Below are positions 27,072 through 35,005 of a DNA stretch of 64,000 bases, piece by piece. How positions within the stretch are numbered: position 1 is the stretch's first letter; every line of letters starts with the position of its first letter. The stretch is taken from NCBI RefSeq assembly GCF_042139015.1, contig NZ_JBHIKY010000004.1:1-64000 (forward strand). Reading direction: 5' to 3'. The translations under genes were made by a program, and so were the position numbers. The notes beneath the pieces are model-generated. The model ran no database searches and was not told the origin of the DNA. It worked only from the letters and a program-made list of their open reading frames with translations. Source of the stretch: JBHIKY01 sp042139015 (GTDB taxonomy: Bacteria > Bacillota > Bacilli > Bacillales > Marinococcaceae).

Positions 27072-28734
27072 TAACCGTCTCCTTTTTTATGGCAGGGAGC
27101 CAAAAAGTAAACTTACTGCCTCTCCCTTTTTGACTCTCTGCAAATAAATTGCCGTTGTGAGTTTTCGCGAGATCAATACTTACCGACAGACCAAGGCCGG
27201 TCCCATCTGTTTCCTCTTTTGTAGTAAAAAATGGGTCAAAAATAGAATGTAATATCCCTTTCTCCATTCCCACACCATTATCAACCACGGAAAGAAAGAC
27301 ACCATCCTCCCCTCGATGACTCATTTTACCGGTCTCGATTTCAATGGTTCTGTTCTTGTTAGTTTCCAGAAGTGCATCTCTTGCGTTTAATAAGAGATTT
27401 ATCAATATTTGCTCGATTTGATGAAGACTCCCTTCCACCAGGGGCAGAGCCGGATCATAATGCTTCAGTACCGTGATTTGTTCTCTTTCGATTTGAAATC
27501 CAATCAGCCCCAGTACATCTTCTGCAGCCGTGTGCAGGGAACAAAGAGTGGTTTCTTCTTTATCGAGACGAGAGAAAGCCAGCAGATTGCGAATAGTTTT
27601 TTGGCATCTTTTACCGCTTCGAACAATGCCTTCTGCTAATGAATACTCTGGTTCCTCTTCATTTATTTTTCTTAATAATAGCTGAGTATTGCCGAGAATT
27701 GCTGTTAAGGGACTATTTAATTCATGAGCCACGCCGGCAGCCATTTCTCCAATAGCGGCCAATTTACCTGAGTGCTGCAGCTGAGCCTGTGAAAGCACTG
27801 TTTCTGTTACGTCCTTCATATAGATTACGGATCCCTCACTGCCAGTAGTCTTTTTTAAAGGATAAGATCGAATATCGAAAATACGGCCATTTGCCAGCGT
27901 GCATCGATATGAATTCTTTGTTTCTAGTCCGTTTTTCAATTCAAGGGGGCATTTTCTGTGAGGTTCGCGGCAGATGAGATCATGGCATGAATTTCCAATT
28001 AAATTCTCATAACTTAGGTTAAATATCCGCTCCGCTGCTAAATTACACTGTACAATCTTCAAATCTTCATCCGTTACTATTAATACATCCTCCACGGCTT
28101 GAAAGGTCTGTTCCCATTCATCTTTCCCCTGAAGAACGGCTTGATATAGTCTGGAATTTTCAACGAGAACTGCAAGGTGATCCGCAAGCTGACGAAAAAA
28201 TTCAATGTCCTCCTTTTCATAGGAGACCCTGCGCTTATTCCCCAGGCACAGCACCCCTGCTACCTTATCTTTTACGATGAGCGGGATAATACATACATAA
28301 TAGATGCCGATTTTCGCGAGCGCCCGTTCCTCTTCAAATTCAAATGGAGCCTGCCCATATTCATGCAGTACAATTAAATCTCTTTTTGCTGCTTTCCAAT
28401 AAAGTGAGGTTTCTTTCGTAAACACCGTTCCTGGGGCAAGAGGAGCTAATTTCTCAGGATACATGCTCTGCAGCGTCATTTTATTTTCCTCTAAAAGCGA
28501 TAGACTGACTCTATATACGGGAAATACATCATACAGCTTACGGAACATTCGCTCGAGCGATTCCTGAAGGGGACGATGCACGTGGAATCCTTTTGACAGT
28601 TCACTTAATATTTCAAGCTTTTCGTTTTTCTTTTCAAGCTCGGCAATTGTTCGCTTCAACTCGGTATAATAGCTTTTTTTAGAGGATTTAACACCTGTCA
28701 GCTTTTCTATGACTGCTTCTTTATCTTCAAACAT
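27052..28734 (-). CDS. Soluble GAF-PAS sensor histidine kinase
   Basis: 560 residues without any membrane segment, so a cytoplasmic sensor. A coiled-coil start (about 20-47) leads to a GAF domain (about 48-198), a PAS domain (about 205-315), the dimerisation/phospho-acceptor helix with His337 (GVAHELNSPLTAILG), and an ATPase domain with N-box NLLLNARDALL, VVDNGVGM and TDGTGLGLSV. The PAS domain carries Cys250, Cys255 and Cys262 (SCHDLICREPHRKC), a spacing seen in PAS domains that may bind metal or sense redox. It should phosphorylate the sigma-54 regulator encoded next, in an alcohol or aldehyde response. It lies 12 bp after the Fe-alcohol dehydrogenase. Confidence 0.92.
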   Translation of the reverse strand: MFEDKEAVIEKLTGVKSSKKSYYTELKRTIAELEKKNEKLEILSELSKGFHVHRPLQESLERMFRKLYDVFPVYRVSLSLLEENKMTLQSMYPEKLAPLAPGTVFTKETSLYWKAAKRDLIVLHEYGQAPFEFEEERALAKIGIYYVCIIPLIVKDKVAGVLCLGNKRRVSYEKEDIEFFRQLADHLAVLVENSRLYQAVLQGKDEWEQTFQAVEDVLIVTDEDLKIVQCNLAAERIFNLSYENLIGNSCHDLICREPHRKCPLELKNGLETKNSYRCTLANGRIFDIRSYPLKKTTGSEGSVIYMKDVTETVLSQAQLQHSGKLAAIGEMAAGVAHELNSPLTAILGNTQLLLRKINEEEPEYSLAEGIVRSGKRCQKTIRNLLAFSRLDKEETTLCSLHTAAEDVLGLIGFQIEREQITVLKHYDPALPLVEGSLHQIEQILINLLLNARDALLETNKNRTIEIETGKMSHRGEDGVFLSVVDNGVGMEKGILHSIFDPFFTTKEETDGTGLGLSVSIDLAKTHNGNLFAESQKGRGSKFTFWLPAIKKETVNEYSYN

Positions 28735-28746
28735 ATTATCCCCTCC

Positions 28747-29892
28747 TTAATACGCATTTCGAAGCAGCTGTTCAATATCCTCGAGAGACACATCTCTGGG
28801 ATTGGTTACCATACATGCATCATCAATTGCTATTTCTGCCATTCTTTCATAATCCGGCTTCCGCAGCCCTGCGTCCCGGAGTGTTTTCGGAGCTCCTATA
28901 TCGTCTGCAAGCATACGAACTGCCTGGATTGCCGCTCGTCCTTTTGAGACATGATCTGACCCCGCAGCTTCTGCCTGAAGGATTTCTCCAATGGCAGCAA
29001 AACGCTCAGGCTTCGCTATTAAGTTAAATTCCATCACGTGCGGAAGAAGAATACTGTTAATTTCTCCATGAGAGAGTTCATAATGACCTCCGATCGCATG
29101 CGACATTGCATGAACGGCACCAAGAATAGCATTGGAAAATGCCAGGCCTGCCTGCATACTAGCCATTGCCATCGCTTTTTTTGCCTCTAAATTTGTGCGT
29201 GAAGCCACAGATGGTCGTAAATATCGTTCCGTTAATTTCATTGCATTGACGGCCTGTACATCAGTAAGCGGTGTAGCTGCTACACTCACATACGATTCAA
29301 TCGCATGAGTCAGGACATCGAGTCCCGTGGCAGCGGTTAGCATACTATCCTTAGTCATTAATGTATAAGGGTCAATAATAGCGATATCTGGTACGAGTGA
29401 TTTAGAGACAATTGTCATTTTCTTTTTCTTATCTGGATCTACAATAATTGCAAACTGGGAAACCTCAGACCCTGAACCTGAGGTTGTGGATACCATAATA
29501 GTCGGTGGAAGCGGACTGTGGATACGATCGACTCCCTCATACTCTTCGATGCGGCCTCCATTACTAATGAGAATGGCAATCGACTTTGCTACATCAAGCG
29601 CACTGCCGCCGCCGATACCCAGAACCGCATCACATTCATTTTCTCTTGAAAATTCCGCTCCCTTTTCTACTTCAGCAATTGTAGGGTTAGTGATAGATTC
29701 AAAATATTCCGCATAGGAAAGGGAGGATTCCTCCAGGCTATGTATAACTTTCTCTGTCCAGCCTGCCTCCTCTACTCCACGGTCGCTCACAACCAAAATA
29801 TTCTGAGCACCAAGCCTGACAAAGCTTTCACCAGTCTGGCGGAGTGCATTTTCCCCAAATATAATTTCTGGTGCTATAAACTTCGTGATCAT
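28747..29892 (-). CDS. Iron-containing alcohol dehydrogenase
   Basis: 381 residues, a typical group III (Fe-ADH) enzyme. Nucleotide-binding GIGGGSALDVAK is at about 92-103. Metal-binding residues include Asp191-type in TGLDVLTHAIESYVS and His residues in AVHAMSHAIGGHYELSHGE. It interconverts an alcohol, or a compound such as 1,3-propanediol or 1,2-propanediol, with its aldehyde using NAD(P). First gene of an operon with a sensor kinase and a sigma-54 activator, so the enzyme and its control circuit are encoded together. No sigma-54 site is visible before this gene, so it may be made constitutively or from a SigA promoter. Confidence 0.93.
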   Translation of the reverse strand: MITKFIAPEIIFGENALRQTGESFVRLGAQNILVVSDRGVEEAGWTEKVIHSLEESSLSYAEYFESITNPTIAEVEKGAEFSRENECDAVLGIGGGSALDVAKSIAILISNGGRIEEYEGVDRIHSPLPPTIMVSTTSGSGSEVSQFAIIVDPDKKKKMTIVSKSLVPDIAIIDPYTLMTKDSMLTAATGLDVLTHAIESYVSVAATPLTDVQAVNAMKLTERYLRPSVASRTNLEAKKAMAMASMQAGLAFSNAILGAVHAMSHAIGGHYELSHGEINSILLPHVMEFNLIAKPERFAAIGEILQAEAAGSDHVSKGRAAIQAVRMLADDIGAPKTLRDAGLRKPDYERMAEIAIDDACMVTNPRDVSLEDIEQLLRNAY

Positions 29893-30175
29893 TTCCTCGT
29901 CTCCCCCTCCGGGTAACCGTTTTCATATAATTCTATTGTAACGTATTCCCAATATCTGTTCTTCGTAAAAACGTTAATATAGAAAAATGAGGCTGTGGAA
30001 CAAAACCAGTAAAAAAAAGCTAAGACTTGTCGCCAGATCAGATGACGACAAGCCTTATTTTTAATTCTTTAAAAATACATTTTCTGCTGCGTACGGCATT
30101 CCACAGGAAATGCCTGCTGCCTCATACCGCCCGTGCGTGGTGACAACTAACATAGATAATCGAAAGCGACTTTTA
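29893..30175. other. Intergenic region with terminator and repeat-like sequence
   Basis: 29992-30007 (GGCTGTGGAACAAAAC) resembles the inverted end of repeat A. The rest holds the terminator at 30022-30056. No gene seen. Confidence 0.4.
30022..30056 (-). terminator. Terminator of the NAD(P)H oxidoreductase gene
   Basis: A 7-bp core stem (30026-30032 with 30046-30052), extended by three further pairs after one mismatch, and a T run on the minus strand (A run 30011-30018). Confidence 0.6.
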
Positions 30176-30763
30176 CTAGTTCATAACCTGGTATTTGGTA
30201 TAATTCAGCCCAAGATCATAGGAGCGCTTCAGGATCTCGTCTATATTTCCGGGCTCCCCTTTTATTGTTTCATAAAAAAGTTCAAATTTTGAACTTGGAA
30301 TTCCTACATAATCAGCGAGCCCAACATTAAAATAATGCTCCATCATTTTATCGTATTTCCTTTTTTGGAAACGCTCGACCGGTGCTCCAGCAAGGCTTAT
30401 CCATAACACATGCTCATGGGCCAGTTTATTCGGCCCATATGCTACTCCATAATTCCAAACGCGGTCTATATAACCCTTCATTATAGCCGGCATGCTCCAC
30501 CACCAAAGTGGAAAAATAAAAGCAAGTGCGTCATGCTGATTCATCCTCTTAATTTCTCGTTCCACTTCTGGAGAAAAATGCTGATTACTCGCTGTCCAAT
30601 TTGGTTCATCAGCTTCGCGCAGAACAGGATCAAAGCCGCTGCGGTATAAATCCAGCACTTCCGTCTCGTGCCCTGCATCTTTCAATCCCTGCACGAAGCG
30701 ATGTAAAGTCGAAAAAGTTAATGAATCCTTTCTAGGATGAGCTGCTATTGTCAGTACCTTCAT
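30176..30763 (-). CDS. Flavodoxin-fold NAD(P)H oxidoreductase (KefF/MdaB/YwrO-like)
   Basis: 195 residues from the ATG at 30763, which has GAGGTGGGAG in place; a GTG four codons upstream lies inside that site. The start MKVLTIAAHPRKDSLTFS and the block FIFPLWWWSMPAIMKGYIDR are signatures of the quinone-reductase/modulator-of-drug-activity family (FMN or FAD, two-electron reduction of quinones). Ancillary subunits of K+ efflux systems (KefF/G) belong to the same family, but no KefB/C-like gene is near. Likely role: protection against quinones or electrophiles. The gene stands alone. Confidence 0.87.
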   Translation of the reverse strand: MKVLTIAAHPRKDSLTFSTLHRFVQGLKDAGHETEVLDLYRSGFDPVLREADEPNWTASNQHFSPEVEREIKRMNQHDALAFIFPLWWWSMPAIMKGYIDRVWNYGVAYGPNKLAHEHVLWISLAGAPVERFQKRKYDKMMEHYFNVGLADYVGIPSSKFELFYETIKGEPGNIDEILKRSYDLGLNYTKYQVMN

Positions 30764-31090
30764 GGCCACTCCCACCTCTTTAGATAATCTGTACTTTCAT
30801 CTTAGAGTAATTAATGAATTCAGTAAAATAGATATTTTTAAATTTATAATTCAATAATAATGATATTAAAAGGAAACTGCTCCCTGCTGAGCATTTGAGG
30901 ACAGGACGATGCAAAAAATGAAATGGAATACTGGATAGCCGCAGATATAGCTGGGCACTGTGTCCTTTGAGGTGTATAAAGATAAAGACCCAAGCAGTCC
31001 TGATTCACGGTCTGAAATTTGGATACCGATTAAATAAGTCTTATTAACTAGGGTGTAAGATATTCGAAATGATTTGCATTTTATTACAAA

Positions 31091-31122
31091 AAACACCCTG
31101 GAAATGATTTTCCAGGGTGTTT
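31091..31122 (-). terminator. Very strong terminator after the small hydrophilic gene
   Basis: A perfect 14-bp stem (31091-31104 with 31109-31122) with a 4-nt loop; T-rich on both sides, so it may work in both directions. Confidence 0.85.
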
Positions 31123-31127
31123 CCTCA

Positions 31128-31274
31128 TTAATCTTTTTTACTCACGTATTCATTTGGACGTTCGCCGCCTTGATCATTATGGTTTTTAAACTGACTTAAA
31201 CGACCATTACGATGCTCACCGTGGTGTTTATTTTCTTTGAATTGCTTATCGTCTTTTTTTGGTTTTCTGCCCAT
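31128..31274 (-). CDS. Small, highly charged protein of unknown function
   Basis: 48 residues starting MGRKPKKDDKQFKENK and ending in GGERPNEYVSKKD. It is rich in Lys, His, Asn and Asp and has no hydrophobic stretch. AAGAGGAAG precedes the ATG by about 6 bases, and a perfect terminator follows the stop within 6 bp, so this is a compact, real-looking gene. Its size and composition recall minor small acid-soluble spore proteins and other Bacillus short basic proteins, but I cannot match it to a named family. Located between the flavin oxidoreductase and ABC exporter genes. Confidence 0.7.
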   Translation of the reverse strand: MGRKPKKDDKQFKENKHHGEHRNGRLSQFKNHNDQGGERPNEYVSKKD

Positions 31275-31354
31275 CGAACTTCCTCTTTCCTTGTGAGATT
31301 AATACTTAGTGTAAGGAAATTAGCTTATTTTATGCAAGACAGTCTTCTGATAGT

Positions 31355-32959
31355 TTATCCCTGTAAATCGCGTTTATTATACCCTATGAAGCCTGCTGTC
31401 AATGCTCCCACTGCAGCGGCAGTGAGAGCTGCCAAGCTCACAAAATCCAACTCCTCCACAGGAAGCTGAGAAACATGACCATATGGTGTAAGGGTACTTA
31501 CCCACTCAGGAAATTGAAATAATCCACCCATATAAACGACGACAAAGGAAAACACTAAATAAAGCCACATGAAGCCTGTAAACTGAGGCAGTATGCCGAC
31601 AAGCAGGACAGCGATACCAATCATGACCCACATCGCAGGGAGATATACGAGAGCTGCTTTATAAAAGGTCGAGACCACCATATCGTTGTCCATCATCGAC
31701 ACTCCAATTAATCCTAGAGCGAGTGAAGCAAGCGAAAGCATAATAAATCCTATGATCACCGATATAATCACGTAGCTTCCAAGCAAGCGCGAACGCGATA
31801 CGGACTTACTAAGCACTTGCTCATTCCGGCCTTTCTTCTCTTCTCCTTTTAGCTTTAACACAGCTAATAATGGAGGAATTGAGCAGATAATCGCAATAAT
31901 CGAAGTTATCATAGTCAAAAATTGTTCAGTCAGCGTGAAGCCTTCCTCCGTTTCAAATAGCTCAGCCATCATTTCAATTTCTGAAAAAAAGGACTCTAAA
32001 TCCCCGAACACAGAACCGTAGGAAGCACCTAATAAAACCATGCCTACGCCCCAGGCAATAAATCCTGTGCGCTGAAGCCTCATTCCAAGCCCTGCCGGTC
32101 CCTGCAGCAATATTGAAGCATTATGCCTACCAGGCCTGCTCGGTAGAAAACCGGACCCAAGGTCGCGGATGGCATTTAACGTAACTGCGACGACAAGGAT
32201 CGCTATCGAAACCGCAGCGGTCATCAGAATCGGCCACCAGTAATTATTAACGTAAGTTTCCGTCCCCACTATCCATCCAAGCGGAGAAACCCAGGATAAA
32301 CCTTCGTTACTCACATCACCGACAGCCCTGATTAGATAAGAAATACCAAGGACCGCAAACGAAAAACCAATAACCCCTCTGGAGTTTTCAGAGAGCTGAG
32401 AAAATAAAGCGGTAACCGCAGTGAAAAATATTCCAGCAGCTCCCAATGCCGCTCCATATAGGAGTGATCCTTCCAGGTCCATGCTTTCGATGCCTAATGC
32501 ATATAATCCGAGTCCTGTAAGAAGTGCAAGCAGTACATTTGTGATAATAAGCACTGTACTTGCTGCCGCAAGACTCGATAAACGACCTGCAGGAAGAGCC
32601 CGCACCATTTCGACGCGCCCATCCTCTTCTTCTGCCCGCGTATGACGGGCCATAAGCAGAATACTCATAATCCCTACGACTACAGCTGTCATGAGAAGCA
32701 TTTGATGGGCCATCATCGCACCATCCGTGTAATTATCGAGTCCGTAGCCAGGGCCAACCATCGCTATCATCGCAGGATTTCTCATTGTTTCCGCAATGGC
32801 CTCCCTTTCCTGCTCACTTACATACAGCCCGGAAAAAGCCTGGGCCACGGCTGCATTTGCAACGAGAAAACTTATGAGCCAGACAGGTATTCGGATCCGG
32901 TCCTGACGAAGCTTAAACCGGATAAGAGCCCCAGTTTTGTGAAACAATTGACTGTTCAT
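31355..32959 (-). CDS. ABC-2-type exporter permease (polyketide/drug exporter-like)
   Basis: 534 residues with about 12 predicted membrane helices in two similar halves, the plan of the 'exporter of polyketide antibiotics' permeases (TetB/YhgE-distant). The N-terminus starts with an amphipathic stretch, FKLRQDRIRIPVWLISF, typical of the family. Short charged loops contain ARHTRAEEEDGRVEMVRALP, which is the conserved cytoplasmic coupling loop. It works with the ATPase encoded by the overlapping upstream gene. Substrate unknown; the TetR gene in front suggests an inducible toxic or signalling compound. Confidence 0.86.
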   Translation of the reverse strand: MNSQLFHKTGALIRFKLRQDRIRIPVWLISFLVANAAVAQAFSGLYVSEQEREAIAETMRNPAMIAMVGPGYGLDNYTDGAMMAHQMLLMTAVVVGIMSILLMARHTRAEEEDGRVEMVRALPAGRLSSLAAASTVLIITNVLLALLTGLGLYALGIESMDLEGSLLYGAALGAAGIFFTAVTALFSQLSENSRGVIGFSFAVLGISYLIRAVGDVSNEGLSWVSPLGWIVGTETYVNNYWWPILMTAAVSIAILVVAVTLNAIRDLGSGFLPSRPGRHNASILLQGPAGLGMRLQRTGFIAWGVGMVLLGASYGSVFGDLESFFSEIEMMAELFETEEGFTLTEQFLTMITSIIAIICSIPPLLAVLKLKGEEKKGRNEQVLSKSVSRSRLLGSYVIISVIIGFIMLSLASLALGLIGVSMMDNDMVVSTFYKAALVYLPAMWVMIGIAVLLVGILPQFTGFMWLYLVFSFVVVYMGGLFQFPEWVSTLTPYGHVSQLPVEELDFVSLAALTAAAVGALTAGFIGYNKRDLQG

Positions 32960-33852
32960 CAGGATGCACCTCCTACTCCTTCATAGTGGCGCATGAACAA
33001 ATCCTCAAGCGTCGGTGGAGCGCTTTCCAGCTTCAAAACTCCAAATTCGCTGATATACTTCATAACAGTTTCCAGTTCTTCACTGTCCACTTGAAAACGA
33101 ATCGCCTGCTCTTTTTCTTCAACATCATGTACACCTTTCATATCTCGAAGTGCAGTCAACGGCCTCTTCGTTTCAACGAGCAGGGTAGTTCTCGTTAAAT
33201 GACGCAGCTCATTGAGTGAACCGGATTCAATAATCTTTCCCTGCCGGATAATCCCAACCCGGTCACAAAGTCTTTCTACTTCCGATAAAATATGACTCGA
33301 AAGCAATATACTCTTGCCAGCTGATTTTTCTTCCATTACACACTCTTGAAAAACGCGTTCCATCAAAGGATCAAGTCCGGAAGTCGGCTCATCGAGTATA
33401 AAAAGATCGGCATCGGATGAAAAAGCAGCGACGAGCGCAACTTTCTGACGGTTTCCTTTTGAATATGTCCGGCATTTTTTGGATGGATCAAGATCAAAGA
33501 GCTTAATCAGTTCTCCACGACGTTTTTTATTGTTCGTACCGCGGAGCTTCATAAACAAATCAATCACTTCTCCTCCGGTTAAATTCGGCCACAGATTCAC
33601 ATCTCCCGGTACATAGGAGACACGTTTATGAATTTCTACTGCATCCTTCCATGTGTCCCTGCCGAAAATTTTCGCTTCGCCTTCTGAAGCTTTTAATATA
33701 CCGAGCAGCACCCGGATGGTAGTCGATTTTCCTGCCCCGTTTGGACCAATAAAACCGTAAACCTCCCCATTATTCACTTCCATGTTAACCCCGTCCAGAG
33801 CAGTAAATTTACCGAAGTTTTTTGATAAATTAATCGTCTGTAGTACGCTCAT
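32959..33852 (-). CDS. ABC transporter ATP-binding protein
   Basis: 297 residues. Walker A GPNGAGKST is at 36-44, Q-loop region YVPGDVNLWPNLTGGE, signature YSKGNRQKV (a common variant of LSGGQ in exporter ATPases), Walker B LFILDEPTSGLDP and switch His in LLSSHILSEVE. The C-terminal 80 residues form the extra domain found in drug-exporter ATPases. Start ATG overlaps the TetR stop codon (ATGA) and its stop overlaps the permease start, so the three are translationally coupled. It energises the export by the permease. Confidence 0.94.
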   Translation of the reverse strand: MSVLQTINLSKNFGKFTALDGVNMEVNNGEVYGFIGPNGAGKSTTIRVLLGILKASEGEAKIFGRDTWKDAVEIHKRVSYVPGDVNLWPNLTGGEVIDLFMKLRGTNNKKRRGELIKLFDLDPSKKCRTYSKGNRQKVALVAAFSSDADLFILDEPTSGLDPLMERVFQECVMEEKSAGKSILLSSHILSEVERLCDRVGIIRQGKIIESGSLNELRHLTRTTLLVETKRPLTALRDMKGVHDVEEKEQAIRFQVDSEELETVMKYISEFGVLKLESAPPTLEDLFMRHYEGVGGAS

Positions 33853-34490
33853 CCTTTCCCCTCCTCATCCTTGTAATAGCATTTCTTTAAAATCTCCAGG
33901 TACTCAAAAAATTCTTCCCAGAGAGGCTCTATATCTTCTTTCGCAAAATTTCTTCCCTTCAGCTTAGCTTTAATTTCCTCCTGGTACCCTTCGATAGACC
34001 AGCGAATCAGGTTAAAAGCTTTAGTTACGTCAATGCCTTCACGAAAAAGAGAATAATCAATGTTTCCATAAACCTTTGAGTAACCAAGCTTCTGCAGTCT
34101 CTTAAATTCGGGCAGTATTTTCTCCGGCATGTCTTTTTCATCGAGCAGCAGGAAAGATCCTAGAAAATTAAATACCCACGGATTTTCCGCAAAGGCTTTC
34201 ATCTTTATATAGGTTGCCTGCCTCATTCGTTCTATAAAATCAGTATTTGTCTCATCAACATGCTGTATATAATTATTTATGGCAATTTTAAGACTGTAGT
34301 CAATCAGGTAGTGGTATAACACATTTTTATTTTTAAAGTAGTAAAACAGCATTCCTTTACCGATGCCGGCATTTTTTACAATTCGATTAGTAGAAGCCTT
34401 CTCGTACCCATTCTCTGCGAATTCCTGCAGAGCTGCTTGTAAAATTCGCTTTTTCTTTTCATCATCCAGCTTTTCAAAATACTTAGTAAT
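33849..34490 (-). CDS. TetR-family regulator of the ABC exporter, apparent ATT start
   Basis: 213 residues if translation begins at the ATT at 34488-34490. The helix-turn-helix lies at about 12-50 (KKRILQAALQEFAENGYEKA, NRIVKNAGIGKGMLFYYF). Conventional annotation would begin at the ATG at 34352 inside that helix and lose the DNA-binding domain. GGAGGG lies seven bases before the ATT. An ATG between them is in another frame and hits a stop after four codons. The only other in-frame near-cognate codon before the HTH is CTG. The C-terminal domain is helical, ligand-binding type. Two operator-like palindromes flank its promoter. It is coupled to the ABC genes. Confidence 0.82.
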   Translation of the reverse strand: MTKYFEKLDDEKKKRILQAALQEFAENGYEKASTNRIVKNAGIGKGMLFYYFKNKNVLYHYLIDYSLKIAINNYIQHVDETNTDFIERMRQATYIKMKAFAENPWVFNFLGSFLLLDEKDMPEKILPEFKRLQKLGYSKVYGNIDYSLFREGIDVTKAFNLIRWSIEGYQEEIKAKLKGRNFAKEDIEPLWEEFFEYLEILKKCYYKDEEGKG

Positions 34491-34520
34491 AAGACATCCC
34501 TCCTACCGGACCAGCTGTTA

Positions 34521-34569
34521 GACCAATGTGGTCGATATTATCATAGCACCAGTAGACCACACTGGTCAA
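34521..34569 (-). promoter_or_regulatory. Promoter with two TetR-operator palindromes
   Basis: Two 13-bp near-identical palindromes, GACCAATGTGGTC (34521-34533) and GACCACACTGGTC (34555-34567), have centres 34 bp apart. Minus-strand -35 TTGACC (34564-34569) and -10 TATGAT (34540-34545) are spaced 18 bp. The upstream palindrome covers the -35 element and the other lies just after the -10 element, as expected for repression by the adjacent TetR protein. Confidence 0.85.
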
Positions 34570-34730
34570 TATAAATTTTCTGCCATTAATTTTCTCTCCG
34601 TTTTTTCATGAAACTTTCTGTATAACCTCCATGTTCATCCGTACAATGATAAATTTTATCTTCGAAATGATTTTTAATAAGGGATGACTTGCGGGCTGGT
34701 TGAAGACTTCGAAAATTCTAACCGGGCTGT

Positions 34731-34865
34731 ATGCGGACAGGAGATCCGTTATTTTATTAATTTTCGCATCTCATTTTGAATGGCTGACGGACATCAGATA
34801 AGCTATTTGCCTGAAGGGTGGGAAAATCAGCTTCTTTTTTGGCAGATAGAGGAACTCATGTCCCG
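34731..34865. repeat. Dispersed repeat B, copy 1
   Basis: It aligns, with scattered mismatches, to 61671-61810 over about 130 bp. Shared blocks include AGGAGATCCGTTATT, TTGAATGGCT, CGGACATCAG and TATTTGCCTGAA. A shorter related stretch in reverse orientation is at 7808-7834. No coding capacity. Confidence 0.65.
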
Positions 34866-34930
34866 TCAGTCCGCTGTACCTGCCTGCGCTGCTCAAAGGA
34901 TGAAGAAGAATTAATTCAAAGCACATAATA

Positions 34931-34972
34931 AAAAAGGCAACAGAGTCTTTTACGTAGACCTGTTACCTTTCT
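34931..34972 (-). terminator. Terminator of htpG
   Basis: A long imperfect stem (34933-34948 with 34954-34970) and a T run on the minus strand. Confidence 0.65.
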
Positions 34973-35005
34973 AGATACTTATTGGCGTTAAAACGGCGCG
35001 TTATT

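Larger units (their letters stand above)
34570..35005. other. Intergenic region with repeat B
   Basis: No gene seen. 34731-34865 is a copy of repeat family B (also 61671-61810). 34931-34972 is the htpG terminator. Confidence 0.55.
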
